From positions 1,116,001 to 1,180,000 of the forward strand of contig CAVTIR010000013.1 in assembly GCA_963734665.1 (NCBI GenBank): 64,000 nt of DNA, written 5' to 3'. Below are positions 1 to 8,415 of the stretch, in pieces. A model generated the notes under the pieces. The model was given only the letters and a program-made list of their open reading frames with translations. It did no database searches and was not told where the DNA came from. Origin of the DNA: Trebonia sp963734665 (GTDB lineage: Bacteria > Actinomycetota > Actinomycetes > Streptosporangiales > Streptosporangiaceae). A program made the translations under genes and the position numbers. Each line of letters opens with the position of its first letter. Position 1 is the first letter of the stretch.

Positions 1-499
1 CGATGCCGACGGTGCTGACCAGCACCGCCGCGACGGTCGGCCCGATCACCCGGGCAACGTTCACGGAGGTGCTGTTGAGGACGACGGCGTTGCGGATGAG
101 GTCGCGGCCGACCACCTCCTGGACGAACGCCTGACGGGCCGGGTTGTCCACGGCGCTGAAGATGCCGAACAGGATCGCGAGGACCACCACCTGCCACAGC
201 CGGATGCTCCCGGTCAGGACGCTGACGCCGAGGATGGCGGAGACCAGGCCGAGTCCGATCTGCGTGGCGAGCAGGATGCGCCGCTTGGCAAATCGATCGA
301 CGATTAGCCCGGAGTACGGCGAGAAGAGCAGAATCGGCGCGTACCTGGCCGCGGCGGTCAGGCCAAGGATCACGCCGGAATGCGTCAGGCGGAGCACGAG
401 CAGCGCCTGGGCGACCGTCTCCACCCAGGTGCCGATCAGGCTGAGCGCCTGCCCGGAGACGTACCGGCGGAAGTTCGGCACCCTGAGCGCGGCGAACAT
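1..499 (-). CDS. MFS transporter, EntS-like (partial)
   Basis: Only the N-terminal 166 residues lie in the window; the frame is open through base 1. The translation starts MFAALRVPNFRRYVSGQALS and shows at least four hydrophobic helices. The usual MFS loop between helices 2 and 3 appears as a variant (SGLIVDRFAKRR), and it has NPARQAFVQEVVGRDL, typical of the EntS-like drug/siderophore exporter group (PF05977). The ATG at 499 is preceded by a strong GAGGAGG ribosome site. It would act as a proton-driven exporter in the cytoplasmic membrane. Its substrate cannot be told. It lies downstream of the YoaK-family gene on the same strand, with a strong hairpin between them, so it probably has its own promoter. 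Confidence 0.85.
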   Translation of the reverse strand, partial: MFAALRVPNFRRYVSGQALSLIGTWVETVAQALLVLRLTHSGVILGLTAAARYAPILLFSPYSGLIVDRFAKRRILLATQIGLGLVSAILGVSVLTGSIRLWQVVVLAILFGIFSAVDNPARQAFVQEVVGRDLIRNAVVLNSTSVNVARVIGPTVAAVLVSTVGI

Positions 500-648
500 G
501 AGGGCCTCCTCGTGAGCTGGGGGTGTGGCGAGCGCGGGCTCCGGTGAATGCGGTGCGCGCTAGCGGTGGAACCACGGTCCGTTCGGTAGCGGGACTGTCG
601 TTATTCCGAACGAGGGGTGTTGCACCACCTCAGGTCACTGGCGAACGT

Positions 649-688
649 GCGGGGGCCCGCCGCCTCGGCCGAGGTGGCGCGCCCCCGC
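649..688 (-). terminator. Hairpin terminator after the YoaK-family gene
   Basis: Arms GCGGGGG (649-655) and CCCCCGC (682-688) enclose the perfect 12-bp palindrome CCTCGGCCGAGG. The structure begins 13 bases beyond the stop codon of the leftward gene at 702. There is no clear U tract, which is common for actinobacterial terminators. Confidence 0.55.
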
Positions 689-701
689 AATCCGCGGGAC
701 G

Positions 702-1502
702 CTAGCTCACCGCGTGCTGCAGCGGCCAGTGATGCAAGCCACCGGCAAGGACCGGCCGTCGCTGCGAGTGGTTCAGCGCCACCGAAGCAACCGAGATCAC
801 CGCCGCGATCACGATAACCGGAGCGACCGGCGCGAAAGCGTGCGCGTGGTAAAGCAGCCAGTCGCCGAGAAAGGCGCCGGCGGCCAGGCCGACGATGGTC
901 CCGGTCAGCCGCAGCGCCTCTGCAGCGTTGAGCGACCAGGTGGCGATGCCGCTGGCCAGGGAGATGAACGTGGCGGTGAATGCCGTGGTAGAGATGCCAG
1001 GCACGTGAAGCGAGCGGGCGGCGTTCGTCTGCAGGCCCATCCCGACCGCTCCCAGGGCGACCAGGAGGTAGGTCAGACTGGCAGGCGTCGAGGTCGCCAG
1101 CCACCCGGCGAGGAAACCGCACTGCAGGATGAGTCCGGCCCCGAGCGTGACTGACACGCGGCGCGGCCACACATGGAAGATGTTTTTATCCTCTATTTCC
1201 TGATTGCCGTCGAACGCCTTCAGGATCCACATCGCCAGCGCGGCGCCCGCGGCGAACGCGGCGAGCGAGACCACGACCGTGACCGGATTCGGGCCAGCGG
1301 GCGGGCGGGTGCCGGCGACGCCGACCCCGAGGAACACGAGGTTTCCTGTCTGGAACGCCGCGAAGACCTTCCCGAACGACAGGAAGAAGATGGCGTCATA
1401 GATTCCTGAAGAGAACGACAGCGCTACGAGCAGCCCGTCGCGGATGGCCAGGTCCCTCGGCGACGCGTGCGCGGCAGCTCGGTCTACCACCCTGTCATGC
1501 AT
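702..1502 (-). CDS. YoaK/DUF1275 family membrane protein
   Basis: This 266-residue protein is very hydrophobic, with about six predicted membrane segments. It carries the DUF1275 pattern: an early SGIYDAIFFLSFGKVFAAFQ stretch, then TGNLVFLG, and a later MGLQTNAARSL...STTAFTATF region. The family (PF06912) is widespread and its function is not established; a transporter role is often guessed. The start at 1502 is supported by GGGAGGAAACC just before the ATG. It lies 74 bases after frc on the same strand but is separated by a hairpin, so it is probably not part of the oxalate operon. A paralogue of the same family is at 14387-15235. Confidence 0.85.
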   Translation of the reverse strand: MHDRVVDRAAAHASPRDLAIRDGLLVALSFSSGIYDAIFFLSFGKVFAAFQTGNLVFLGVGVAGTRPPAGPNPVTVVVSLAAFAAGAALAMWILKAFDGNQEIEDKNIFHVWPRRVSVTLGAGLILQCGFLAGWLATSTPASLTYLLVALGAVGMGLQTNAARSLHVPGISTTAFTATFISLASGIATWSLNAAEALRLTGTIVGLAAGAFLGDWLLYHAHAFAPVAPVIVIAAVISVASVALNHSQRRPVLAGGLHHWPLQHAVS

Positions 1503-1532
1503 GGTTTCCTCCCGATATCAACGGGACCGTGC

Positions 1533-1562
1533 GGCGGCCGGCATTCGGTTTCGCCGGCCGCC
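1533..1562 (-). terminator. Hairpin downstream of frc
   Basis: Perfect 10-bp arms GGCGGCCGGC (1533-1542) and GCCGGCCGCC (1553-1562) with a 10-base loop. It starts 14 bases past the frc stop on the leftward strand, so it is placed to end the oxc-frc transcript. No T tract follows. Confidence 0.5.
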
Positions 1563-1576
1563 ACGGGGGTTTGGGA

Positions 1577-2833
1577 TCAGACGATCTTCTTCTCGTGCAT
1601 CGACCCGATCTCGTCGCCGCTGTACCCGAGCTCGGCGAGGACGTCATCGGTGTCCGCTCCGAGCAGTGGCGCGCCCTTGATCTCGGGCGTGAAGGAGGAG
1701 AACTTGACGGGGCTGCCCACGGTCAGGTAGGTGCCGCGTCCCTTCTGGTCAACCTCGACCACCGTGCCGCTCTTGCGCAGGTCCTGGTCGTAGGCGATCT
1801 CCTTCATGGAAAGCACCGGGGCGCAGGGGATCTCGTACTTGCGCAGGATGTCGACGGCCTCGTACTTGGTCTTGTCCGACAGCCACTTCTCGATCTGGTC
1901 GAAGATGTCGAAGATGTGCGGCTGGCGGGCCTCGGCGGTGGCGTAGGCGGGGTCGTCCTTCCACTCCGGGTGGCCGACGGCCTCGCAGGTCCGCGCCCAG
2001 TTCTGCTCCTGGATGGTGAAGTAGATGTAGGCGTTGGGGTCGCTCTGCCAGCCCTTGCACTTCAGCACCCAGCCGGGCTGCCCGCCGCCGCCGGCGTTGC
2101 CGCCGCGCGGCACGACGTCGGTGAAGGTGCCGTTGGGGTACTGCGGGTACTCCTCGAGGTAGCCGGTGCGCTCCAGCCGCTGCTGGTCGCGGAGCTTGAC
2201 CCGGCACAGGTTCAGCACCGCGTCCTGCATCGACACGGAGACCTTCTGGCCCTGGCCGGTCTTCTCCCGGCCGATCAGCGCGGCCAGGATGCCGATCAGC
2301 AGGTGCATCCCGGTGTTCGAGTCGCCGAGCGCCGCAGCACTGATCGTGGGCGGCCCGTCCCAGAAGCCGGTCGTGGAGGCGGCGCCCCCGGCCGCCTGAG
2401 CCACGTTCTCATAGACCTTCAGATCGGACCAGGAGGACTCGTCGTTGAAGCCCTTCACCGAGCCGTAGACCAGCTTCGGGTTGAGTTCCCGGATGTGGTC
2501 CCAGGACAGGCCCATCCGGTCCATCGCGCCGGGCGCGAAGTTCTCCACCAGGACGTCAGCCTCCCGGATCAGCTGCTCCATCACCGCGAGCCCCTCGGGG
2601 GTCTTGGTGTTGATCGCCAGCGACCGCTTGTTGCTGTTGAGCATCGTGAAGTACAGGGCATCGACGCCGGGGATGTCGCGCAGCTGGTGGCGGGTGACGT
2701 CACCGCCGTTCGGGCGCTCGACCTTCAGCACGTCGGCGCCCATCCACGCCATCTGCTGGGTGCAGGCCGGGCCGGCCTGCACGCCGGTGAAGTCGATGAC
2801 CTTGATGCCAGCCAGGGGCAGGGTGCCAGTCAT
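1577..2833 (-). CDS. frc: Formyl-CoA:oxalate CoA-transferase
   Basis: A 418-residue class III (CaiB/BaiF) CoA-transferase, full length for the family. It moves CoA from formyl-CoA to oxalate, giving oxalyl-CoA for the decarboxylase. The sequence closely follows known Frc proteins from my memory of the family. The xDxxxG motif GDSNTG holds the expected catalytic Asp171, SMQDAVLNLCRVKLRDQQ is intact, and the glycine loop GGNAGGGGQPG lies near residues 244-254. The ATG at 2833 follows GGGAGAACGATC. It lies 92 bases downstream of oxc on the same strand, so the two genes form the usual oxalate operon, controlled probably by the divergent LysR gene. Confidence 0.95.
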   Translation of the reverse strand: MTGTLPLAGIKVIDFTGVQAGPACTQQMAWMGADVLKVERPNGGDVTRHQLRDIPGVDALYFTMLNSNKRSLAINTKTPEGLAVMEQLIREADVLVENFAPGAMDRMGLSWDHIRELNPKLVYGSVKGFNDESSWSDLKVYENVAQAAGGAASTTGFWDGPPTISAAALGDSNTGMHLLIGILAALIGREKTGQGQKVSVSMQDAVLNLCRVKLRDQQRLERTGYLEEYPQYPNGTFTDVVPRGGNAGGGGQPGWVLKCKGWQSDPNAYIYFTIQEQNWARTCEAVGHPEWKDDPAYATAEARQPHIFDIFDQIEKWLSDKTKYEAVDILRKYEIPCAPVLSMKEIAYDQDLRKSGTVVEVDQKGRGTYLTVGSPVKFSSFTPEIKGAPLLGADTDDVLAELGYSGDEIGSMHEKKIV

Positions 2834-2925
2834 GATCGTTCTCCCTTACGGTTGTTCCTCTGCGAGCGTTCTTGTCCGGATGTTTGTGGTGTAGGTATTT
2901 ATTTCTGGTATTTGTCGTACGGGGG

Positions 2926-4693
2926 TCAGCGGGCGGGTACCGGGATCGGCGCCGCGTTGGCCAGGGGCTGGGGGTTGAGGCTGCCGATGTGGCCGCTCTC
3001 CGCGCCCGCGGCGGGGTCGAGCACGCAGTCGATCAGCGCGGGCCGCCCGGAGGCGATCGCCTCGCCGAGTGCCGGCCGCCACTTCCGCCGGGGTCGTGGC
3101 GTGGTACCCGGTGCCGCCGAAGGCCTCGATGAGCCGCTCGTGGTGCGCCGCCGCGTCAAGCACCGTCGGCGCCGGGTCAGCGGAGGTGGCGTTGACGGCG
3201 TCGCCGCGGTAGACACCGCCGTTGTTCAGCACCAGAACGGTGACGGGCAACTGGTAGCGGCAGATCGTCTCGATCTCCATGCCGCTGAACCCGAACGCGC
3301 TGTCCCCCTCGATCGCCACGACCGGCGCGCCGGTCTCGACCGCCGCGGCGATCGCGTAACCCTGCCCGATGCCCATCACGCCCCAGGTGCCGCTGTCGAG
3401 CCGGTGCCGCGGCAGCCGCATGCCGATGACGTTGCGGGTGATGTCCAGGGCGTTGGCGCCCTCGTTGACCACGTAGACGTCCGGCCGCCCGGCCAGCACG
3501 CCGCGGACCGCGCGCAGCGCGTTGTAGAACCGCATCGGGGACGGGTCTTCCGCCATCCGCTTGCGCATCGACTCGGCGTTGCGGGCCTTGCGCGCGTCAA
3601 GCTCGGCCCGCCACGCGGCCGGGACGGCGATCTGGCCGGGGCGGGCGGGAGCGAGGACGTCAGGACGTTCGTTCAGGGCGGCCAGCACCGAGCCGATGTC
3701 GCCGACCAGCGGCGCGGCGATCGGCTGGTTGCTGTCCAGTTCGCTTGCCTCGATGTCCACCTGGATGAACTTCGCGTCCGCCGACCACTGCGGCGCCTCG
3801 CCGTGACCGAGCAGCCAGTTCAGCCGCGCGCCGACCAGCATCACCACGTCCGCCCTGGCCAGCGCCAGCGACCGGGCCGACGCGACCGACTGCGGGTGAT
3901 CGTCGGGCAGCAGCCCCTTGGCCATCGACATCGGCAGGAACGGGATGCCGGTGGATTCGAGGAACGACCGGATCTCCTCATCAGCCTGGGCGTACGCGGC
4001 GCCCTTGCCCAGGACGACCAGCGGCCGCCGGGACCCGGCGAGCAGCGACAGCGCCCGGTCCACGGCCTCCGGAGCGGGCAGTTGCCTGGGCGCGGGGTCG
4101 GTCAGCGGCCACAGCGTCGCCGCGCCCGCGACCGCGTCCATCACTTCACCAAGCACCGCGCCCGGGACGTCGAGGTAGACACCGCCAGGGCGGCCGGAGA
4201 TTGCGGTGCGGAAAGCCCGGGCGACGCCGCGTCCGATGTCCTCGGCCCGGTCGATGCGATAAGCCGCCTTCGCGAACGGCTTGGCCGCCGCGAGCTGATC
4301 GAGTTCTTCGTACTCACCGCGCTGCAGGTCAACAAGGTGCCGCTCACTGGACCCGGAAATCTGGATCATCGGGAAGCAGTTCACGGTCGCGGCGGCCAGG
4401 GAAGGCAGCGCGTTGAGAAAGCCCGGCGCGGACACCGTCAGGCACACACCGGGCACCTTGCTCAGGAAGCCCGCCGCCGCCGCAGCGTTCCCGGCGCTTG
4501 CCTCGTGCCGGAAACCGATGTACCGGATCCCGGACGCCTGCGCCAGCCGCGCCAAGTCCGTCACCGGGATGCCCACGACACCGTAGATCGTCTCGACCCC
4601 GTTCAGCTTCAGGGCATCGACCAGCAGGTGGAACCCGTCCGTCAGCGCCGCCGGCTGCTGGCCGGCTGCCAGGTTCGCTTCAATAGCAGTCAT
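2926..4693 (-). pseudogene. oxc: Oxalyl-CoA decarboxylase, frameshifted near the 3' end
   Basis: This encodes a ThDP enzyme that splits oxalyl-CoA to formyl-CoA and CO2. The N-terminal pyrimidine-binding domain, the middle domain and the ThDP/Mg site (EGDSAFGFSG to VLNNGG, around residues 460-490) are all present. The frame breaks near 3071-3077. Upstream it reads TTPAEVAA. The natural ending (ALGEAIASGRPALIDC ... SGHIGSLNPQPLA) resumes in another frame and stops at 2926. One extra base in GGCCGGC explains this. If read straight, the last 48 residues are replaced and the protein runs to a stop near 2846. The C-terminal tail of this family closes over the active site, so activity would probably suffer unless this is a sequencing error. 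Start: ATG 4693 after AAAGGAG. Confidence 0.85.
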
Positions 4694-4740
4694 GTCGTGA
4701 CTCCTTTGCCTGGGCTGATTTTCTCTGTCTCGCTTTCCAG

Positions 4741-4769
4741 TATTAACGGACGGTTCCTGGCACGTCCAA
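4741..4769 (-). promoter_or_regulatory. Promoter of the oxc-frc operon
   Basis: On the leftward strand a TTGGAC box (4769-4764) is followed, after exactly 17 bases, by TTAATA (4746-4741). This is a good vegetative-type promoter about 48 bases upstream of the oxc start codon at 4693. Confidence 0.6.
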
Positions 4770-4855
4770 GACGGATTATCTACCGCCTCATAGGCGTCGC
4801 TTATCAACTGGCTGATTCGCCCTGCGCGACCCCCGCTATCCGCCAAGCAGGGACA

Positions 4856-4874
4856 ATAGGTATAATTACCCTAT
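4856..4874. promoter_or_regulatory. LysR-type operator and promoter in the oxc/lysR divergent region
   Basis: The interrupted palindrome ATAGG-N9-CCTAT (4856-4874) has the size and T-N-A character of a LysR binding box. A TATAAT hexamer (4861-4866) lies inside it and could be the -10 box of the rightward LysR gene, so binding there would repress the regulator itself. It is 81 bases upstream of the oxc -35 box, a normal place for a LysR activation site. Confidence 0.5.
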
Positions 4875-4902
4875 TCGCAGGCCCTAGATGGAGCGTAGCG
4901 TA

Positions 4903-5811
4903 ATGCTATTCCGGCAACTCGAGTATTTCGTGGCGCTAGCACGGGAACGCCATTTCGCGCGGGCCGCCGCCGCCTGTTATGTCTCACAGCCCGCACTGTC
5001 GGAGGCAATCAGGAAGCTCGAGCACGAATTGAATGTGCCGCTCGTTAACCGGGGCCACGCCTTCGAGGGCCTCACACCCGAAGGCGAGCGGCTGGTGGTG
5101 TGGGCCCGGCGGATACTAGCGGACCATGACGCGCTCCAGCAGGAGGTGCGCGCGATACGGTCCGGCCTGACCGGTCAGCTCCGGCTGGCCGTCTCCACCT
5201 CCGCGTCCACTACCGCCACCATGGTTCTCACCCCGTTCTGCTCCGCTCATCCCCTGGTTAACGTGGACCTCCAAACCCGGCTCTCCACCGAGGACATCCT
5301 GCGCGAGCTGCGCCGCTTCGACCTTGACGCCGGCATTGTCCATCTCGACGGCGCGGACACCTCGGACGTGGCGGTCGTGACGCTGTACACCGAGCGCTTC
5401 GTGCTGGCGGCCAGTCGCCGCCTGCTGCAGGGTGACTGGAGCGATCGCATCGCATGGTCGGAGCTGAGTCAGCTTCCGCTGTGCATGCTCAGCCAGACGC
5501 GCGGTAGTCGTCAGCTCATCAACAGCCTGCTCGCGGAGAACGGGCTTGTGCTCCGGCCACGTATCGAGACCGACTCCGTCGCGTCCATTTTCGCTTTCGT
5601 CGATTCCGGACGCTGGGCGGGCGTGGTCCCGCAGGAATGGATCCACGCCTTCAGCTTCGCACCGGATATCCGCATCGTTGCCATCGACGACCCGGCTATC
5701 ACGTCAACGGTGAGCCTGGTGACCAGCGCATCGGAACCCGGCTCGCCGCTCGCCCGGGCCCTGGCGAAAACCGCCCGCCAACTTTCGCTTGACGAGCTTT
5801 TCGGCTCCTGA
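4903..5811 (+). CDS. LysR family regulator of the oxalate operon
   Basis: A 302-residue LysR protein. The winged-helix DNA-binding domain (FRQLEYFVALARERHFARAA ... VSQPALSEAIRKLE) occupies residues 1-60, followed by the linker helix and a periplasmic-binding-protein-like effector domain. An upstream ATG at 4888 is in frame, but GGAG at 4890-4893 is well spaced for the ATG at 4903, and LysR proteins normally begin at the equivalent of MLFRQLEYF. It is divergent from oxc-frc, so it is likely their regulator, sensing oxalate or a related acid; this is inference from position. Confidence 0.88.
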   Translation: MLFRQLEYFVALARERHFARAAAACYVSQPALSEAIRKLEHELNVPLVNRGHAFEGLTPEGERLVVWARRILADHDALQQEVRAIRSGLTGQLRLAVSTSASTTATMVLTPFCSAHPLVNVDLQTRLSTEDILRELRRFDLDAGIVHLDGADTSDVAVVTLYTERFVLAASRRLLQGDWSDRIAWSELSQLPLCMLSQTRGSRQLINSLLAENGLVLRPRIETDSVASIFAFVDSGRWAGVVPQEWIHAFSFAPDIRIVAIDDPAITSTVSLVTSASEPGSPLARALAKTARQLSLDELFGS

Positions 5812-6302
5812 TCGACAACTGCCTCAACTAAGGGGGCTCTGCCGCACCCAGGGAGAACGCCGGACCGTCGCCATACCGTGACGAATCCTCCACACTCGGG
5901 ATGAAAAGGGCGCAGAGTAGTCGCTCGTGGCGCCATCGGCGAGCGCCAGAGCCTCGGCCACGGCGCATAGGAAGCTTTCGCCATGGGTAAAGCACCCGTG
6001 AGCTACACGGCAGCCGACAATCGCCGCGACGTGCAGGAATGACGCTACTGCAGTGACTGCGGAGCGCCTCCGTTCGCCCGGGCGGCCTGTCTTAGGGCCA
6101 CTTAGCCCTGGACGAGCGCCCGCTTTGGGATGATATGTGGACGTGAGTGGGACGCGATGTGGCCCTATGTCCGCGCGGTCCCGAGACGGACGGCCAACGC
6201 GAGGTCACGCGGCACGGAAGGACGAGACGGAGGGATGTATTTCCGCAGGCAGCGGGCCAACCGGCGGCTGACGTGAGCTACGGACGGTGGAATGAGGAGA
6301 AA
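5812..6302. other. Intergenic region without a convincing gene
   Basis: This 491-base stretch follows the LysR stop. No open frame in it has a ribosome site and plausible composition. A small inverted repeat AGGGC-N6-GCCCT (6094-6109) is present. It is moderately G+C-rich and may carry the promoter of the small gene at 6303. Confidence 0.3.
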
Positions 6303-6515
6303 ATGTTCTATAAGATCGAAAATGGTGACTTCATTGCGACCGAGCACATTGTGCGTATATATGTCGAATACAATCCTATGCACCCAGGCGAGGCCGGAAA
6401 GCCGTATAGCATCCTGGCAAAGCTTGTTACGGGCGACGCTGTGCCACTGGGGTACGTCGTATCGAAAGATGACGCGCAGTCTGTGGTAGACGCTGCGGCT
6501 GCAGCTATGGGCTGA
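6303..6515 (+). CDS. Hypothetical small protein
   Basis: A 70-residue protein starting MFYKIENGDFIATEHIVRIY and ending VVDAAAAAMG. The perfect GAGGAGAAA ribosome site just before ATG 6303 decides the start; a longer in-frame opening from 6147 has no such signal. The coding sequence is clearly less G+C-rich than its neighbours (ATATATGTCGAATACAATCC-like stretches), which suggests foreign origin. No known domain is recognised. It looks like a small globular alpha/beta protein. It stands alone, with neighbours on both sides separated by intergenic DNA. Confidence 0.6.
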   Translation: MFYKIENGDFIATEHIVRIYVEYNPMHPGEAGKPYSILAKLVTGDAVPLGYVVSKDDAQSVVDAAAAAMG

Positions 6516-6571
6516 AGCGCCTAACTCTCGGCTTGGGCTACGGGCCCTCAATGACGCCTTCGCTCCCCGGT

Positions 6572-7015
6572 TCAGGCGGTGCGGGTGTCGTACGTGGCGC
6601 GGTTGGCGAGCACGTCGTCCATGTGCGTCTCGGCCCAGGTCTTGAGGCCGCGCGTCATCTGGTGCAGTGAGAGGCCGAGGCCGGTCAGCTCGTAGGACAC
6701 CGTGACGGGCACGGTCGGCGTCGCGGTGCGGCTGATCAGGCCGTCACGCTCCAGGGAGCGCAGCGTCTGGGTGAGCATCTTCTGGCTGACGCCGGCCAGC
6801 AGGCGGGACAGCTCCGAGTAGCGCATCGGCCGGGGCTCGCCGGCGCAGCCGGCGCCGGGCTGGTGCGGGCCGTCGCTGCCCAGCGCGGCCAGGACCAGCG
6901 TGACCCACTTGTCGGAGAGACGGTCGAGCAGCTTGCGGCTCGGACATCCCGCCAGGAAAGCGTCATATTCCGCTTTGGCCTGTGCCCTCTTCTGGGCCGC
7001 CGTCATCGTTGCCAT
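6572..7015 (-). CDS. HxlR family transcriptional regulator
   Basis: A 147-residue MarR-like winged-helix protein of the HxlR group (PF01638). Hallmarks are Cys24 in AGCPSRKLLDRLSDKW, the helix LSRLLAGVSQKMLTQTLRSL and the wing RTATPTVPVTVSYELT. Such proteins often sense electrophiles or oxidants through the N-terminal Cys and repress a divergent oxidoreductase. That fits the aldo/keto reductase gene starting 134 bases away on the other strand. The start ATG 7015 follows GAGGAGCGGTCG. The insert SDGPHQPGAGCAGEPRP between helices 2 and 3 is longer than usual and carries a second Cys. Confidence 0.9.
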   Translation of the reverse strand: MATMTAAQKRAQAKAEYDAFLAGCPSRKLLDRLSDKWVTLVLAALGSDGPHQPGAGCAGEPRPMRYSELSRLLAGVSQKMLTQTLRSLERDGLISRTATPTVPVTVSYELTGLGLSLHQMTRGLKTWAETHMDDVLANRATYDTRTA

Positions 7016-7036
7016 CGACCGCTCCTCTGACCTGAG

Positions 7037-7116
7037 GGTGCCTTACGCACTCCGAAGTGCCTACTTCCCATCAGGATGTTACCTCTCCATAGTGGAGCAG
7101 GTATCCGTTAGGCACC
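7037..7116. promoter_or_regulatory. Probable HxlR operator region
   Basis: The divergent region between the HxlR gene and the aldo/keto reductase holds an inverted pair, GGTGCCTTACG (7037-7047) and CGTTAGGCACC (7106-7116), matching at 10 of 11 positions. A short dyad AAGT-GCCT-ACTT (7055-7066) lies between them. Paired sites in such regions are typical for autoregulated HxlR genes. Confidence 0.4.
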
Positions 7117-7149
7117 ACGATCGCCTAGCTCAACACGAAAGACAGAGGC

Positions 7150-8022
7150 ATGAGCACGCTCTCCACTTCGCTTCCCGGCGGCACCTGGACCCTGGGCGAC
7201 CTGACCGTCAGCCGGTTCGGCTACGGCGCCATGCAGCTCGCCGGCCCAGGGGTCATGGGGCCGCCCGCCGACCACGACGGCGCACTCGCCGTCCTCCGCG
7301 AGGCCGCCGGCCTCGGCATAACCCACATCGACACCAGCGACGCCTACGGGCCGCACGTCACCAGCCAGCTGATCCGTGAAGCGCTGCACCCGTACCCCGA
7401 GTCGCTGCACATCGTGACGAAGGTCGGCGCGACCCGTGACTCCCACGGCGGCTGGCCCCCGGCCCGAGAGCCAGAAGACCTGCGCCGGGCCGTCAACGAG
7501 AACCTTGAGAACCTCGGCCTCGAAGTGCTCGACGTGGTCAACCTCCGGCTCGGCAACGCCCAGGGACCCCAGCCAGGCTCGCTCGCCGAGCCGTTCGAGA
7601 CGCTCGCCGAGCTCCAGCGCCACGGCCTGATCCGGCACCTCGGAGTAAGCAACGCGACGGCGGAACAGGTCACCGAGGCACAGGCGATCGCGCCGGTCGT
7701 GTGCGTGCAGAACATGTACAACCTCGCCTACCGCCAAGACGACAAGCTGATCGACATGCTCGCCGAACAGGGCATCGCCTACGTGCCCTTCTTCCCGCTC
7801 GGCGGCTTCAGCCCACTGCAGTCCTCGGCGCTCTCGACCGTAGCCGCCCGGTTGGACGCGACGCCGATGTCCGTCGCCCTGGCCTGGCTGCTGCAGCGGT
7901 CGCCGAATATCCTGCTGATTCCCGGCACCTCGTCCGCGGCGCACCTGCGCGAGAACGTCGCCGGCGCGGGACTCATCCTCTCCGGCAAAGAGCTCGCCGA
8001 GCTAGACACCATCGGCCACTAG
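7150..8022 (+). CDS. Aldo/keto reductase
   Basis: A 290-residue (alpha/beta)8-barrel NADPH-dependent oxidoreductase. Of the catalytic tetrad, Asp61 and Tyr66 (DTSDAYG) and Lys91 (IVTKVG) are present. The usual His in the LHRPD-type strand is replaced: the segment reads VVNLRLGN. The C-terminal NADPH-binding part (LAWLLQRSPNILLIPGTSS...ENV) is intact. This variant group is common in actinobacteria, and its substrates are unknown. The start ATG 7150 has a modest AGAGG upstream. Divergence from HxlR suggests induction by reactive carbonyl compounds or quinones. Confidence 0.9.
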   Translation: MSTLSTSLPGGTWTLGDLTVSRFGYGAMQLAGPGVMGPPADHDGALAVLREAAGLGITHIDTSDAYGPHVTSQLIREALHPYPESLHIVTKVGATRDSHGGWPPAREPEDLRRAVNENLENLGLEVLDVVNLRLGNAQGPQPGSLAEPFETLAELQRHGLIRHLGVSNATAEQVTEAQAIAPVVCVQNMYNLAYRQDDKLIDMLAEQGIAYVPFFPLGGFSPLQSSALSTVAARLDATPMSVALAWLLQRSPNILLIPGTSSAAHLRENVAGAGLILSGKELAELDTIGH

Positions 8023-8415
8023 CCGGGTATCCGCAGGCCCGGCGACCCCCGCCGCACCATGATCTGCCCCCGGATGAGGGACGCGGCGGAGGTTACCCCA
8101 ACGGTCGGTGCCGCCCCGCCTGTGCGCAGCCGTTCGTGCAAGCGGCGTCCAGTGACGAGGCGAGCGCTAAAGCCGAGGCTCCGGAACGAATAGTCACGTT
8201 AAGCGGCCCCGTCGGGCTCCTTAGCTGACTATTCGTTCCGTTGCTACAAGTGCCGCCAATGGCATCAGGTGCGAACTGGCGACAGTCTGCGATTGGGCGT
8301 CCCCCGGCAAGAAAGAATCTGCGGCCCAGTCCGCGCGAACATCACCGTCGGCTCGCCGCCGCGCTGCCCGGTCGGGAGGTTCCGCGCGTTACCGCGGACT
8401 GCGCGCGAGCCGGCG
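8023..8415. other. Intergenic region with long inverted repeat
   Basis: This 393-base stretch follows the aldo/keto reductase. Its main feature is the hairpin at 8182-8240 described separately. An in-frame GTG at 8269 could extend the next gene, but composition and lack of a ribosome site argue against it. Confidence 0.3.
8182..8240. repeat. 59-bp inverted repeat / hairpin
   Basis: Perfect 15-bp arms CGGAACGAATAGTCA (8182-8196) and TGACTATTCGTTCCG (8226-8240) flank a 29-base loop that itself contains GCCC-CGTC-GGGC. The outer arms are less G+C-rich than the surroundings. It could be a distant terminator of the aldo/keto reductase or a small mobile (MITE-like) hairpin. No target-site duplication was identified. 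Confidence 0.55.

Noticed and set aside
1529..4903. Long rightward open frame of over 1100 codons
   Set aside because: It is antisense to frc and oxc, with Arg/Gly/Val-rich composition typical of high-GC shadow frames; the leftward genes match known families over their whole length.
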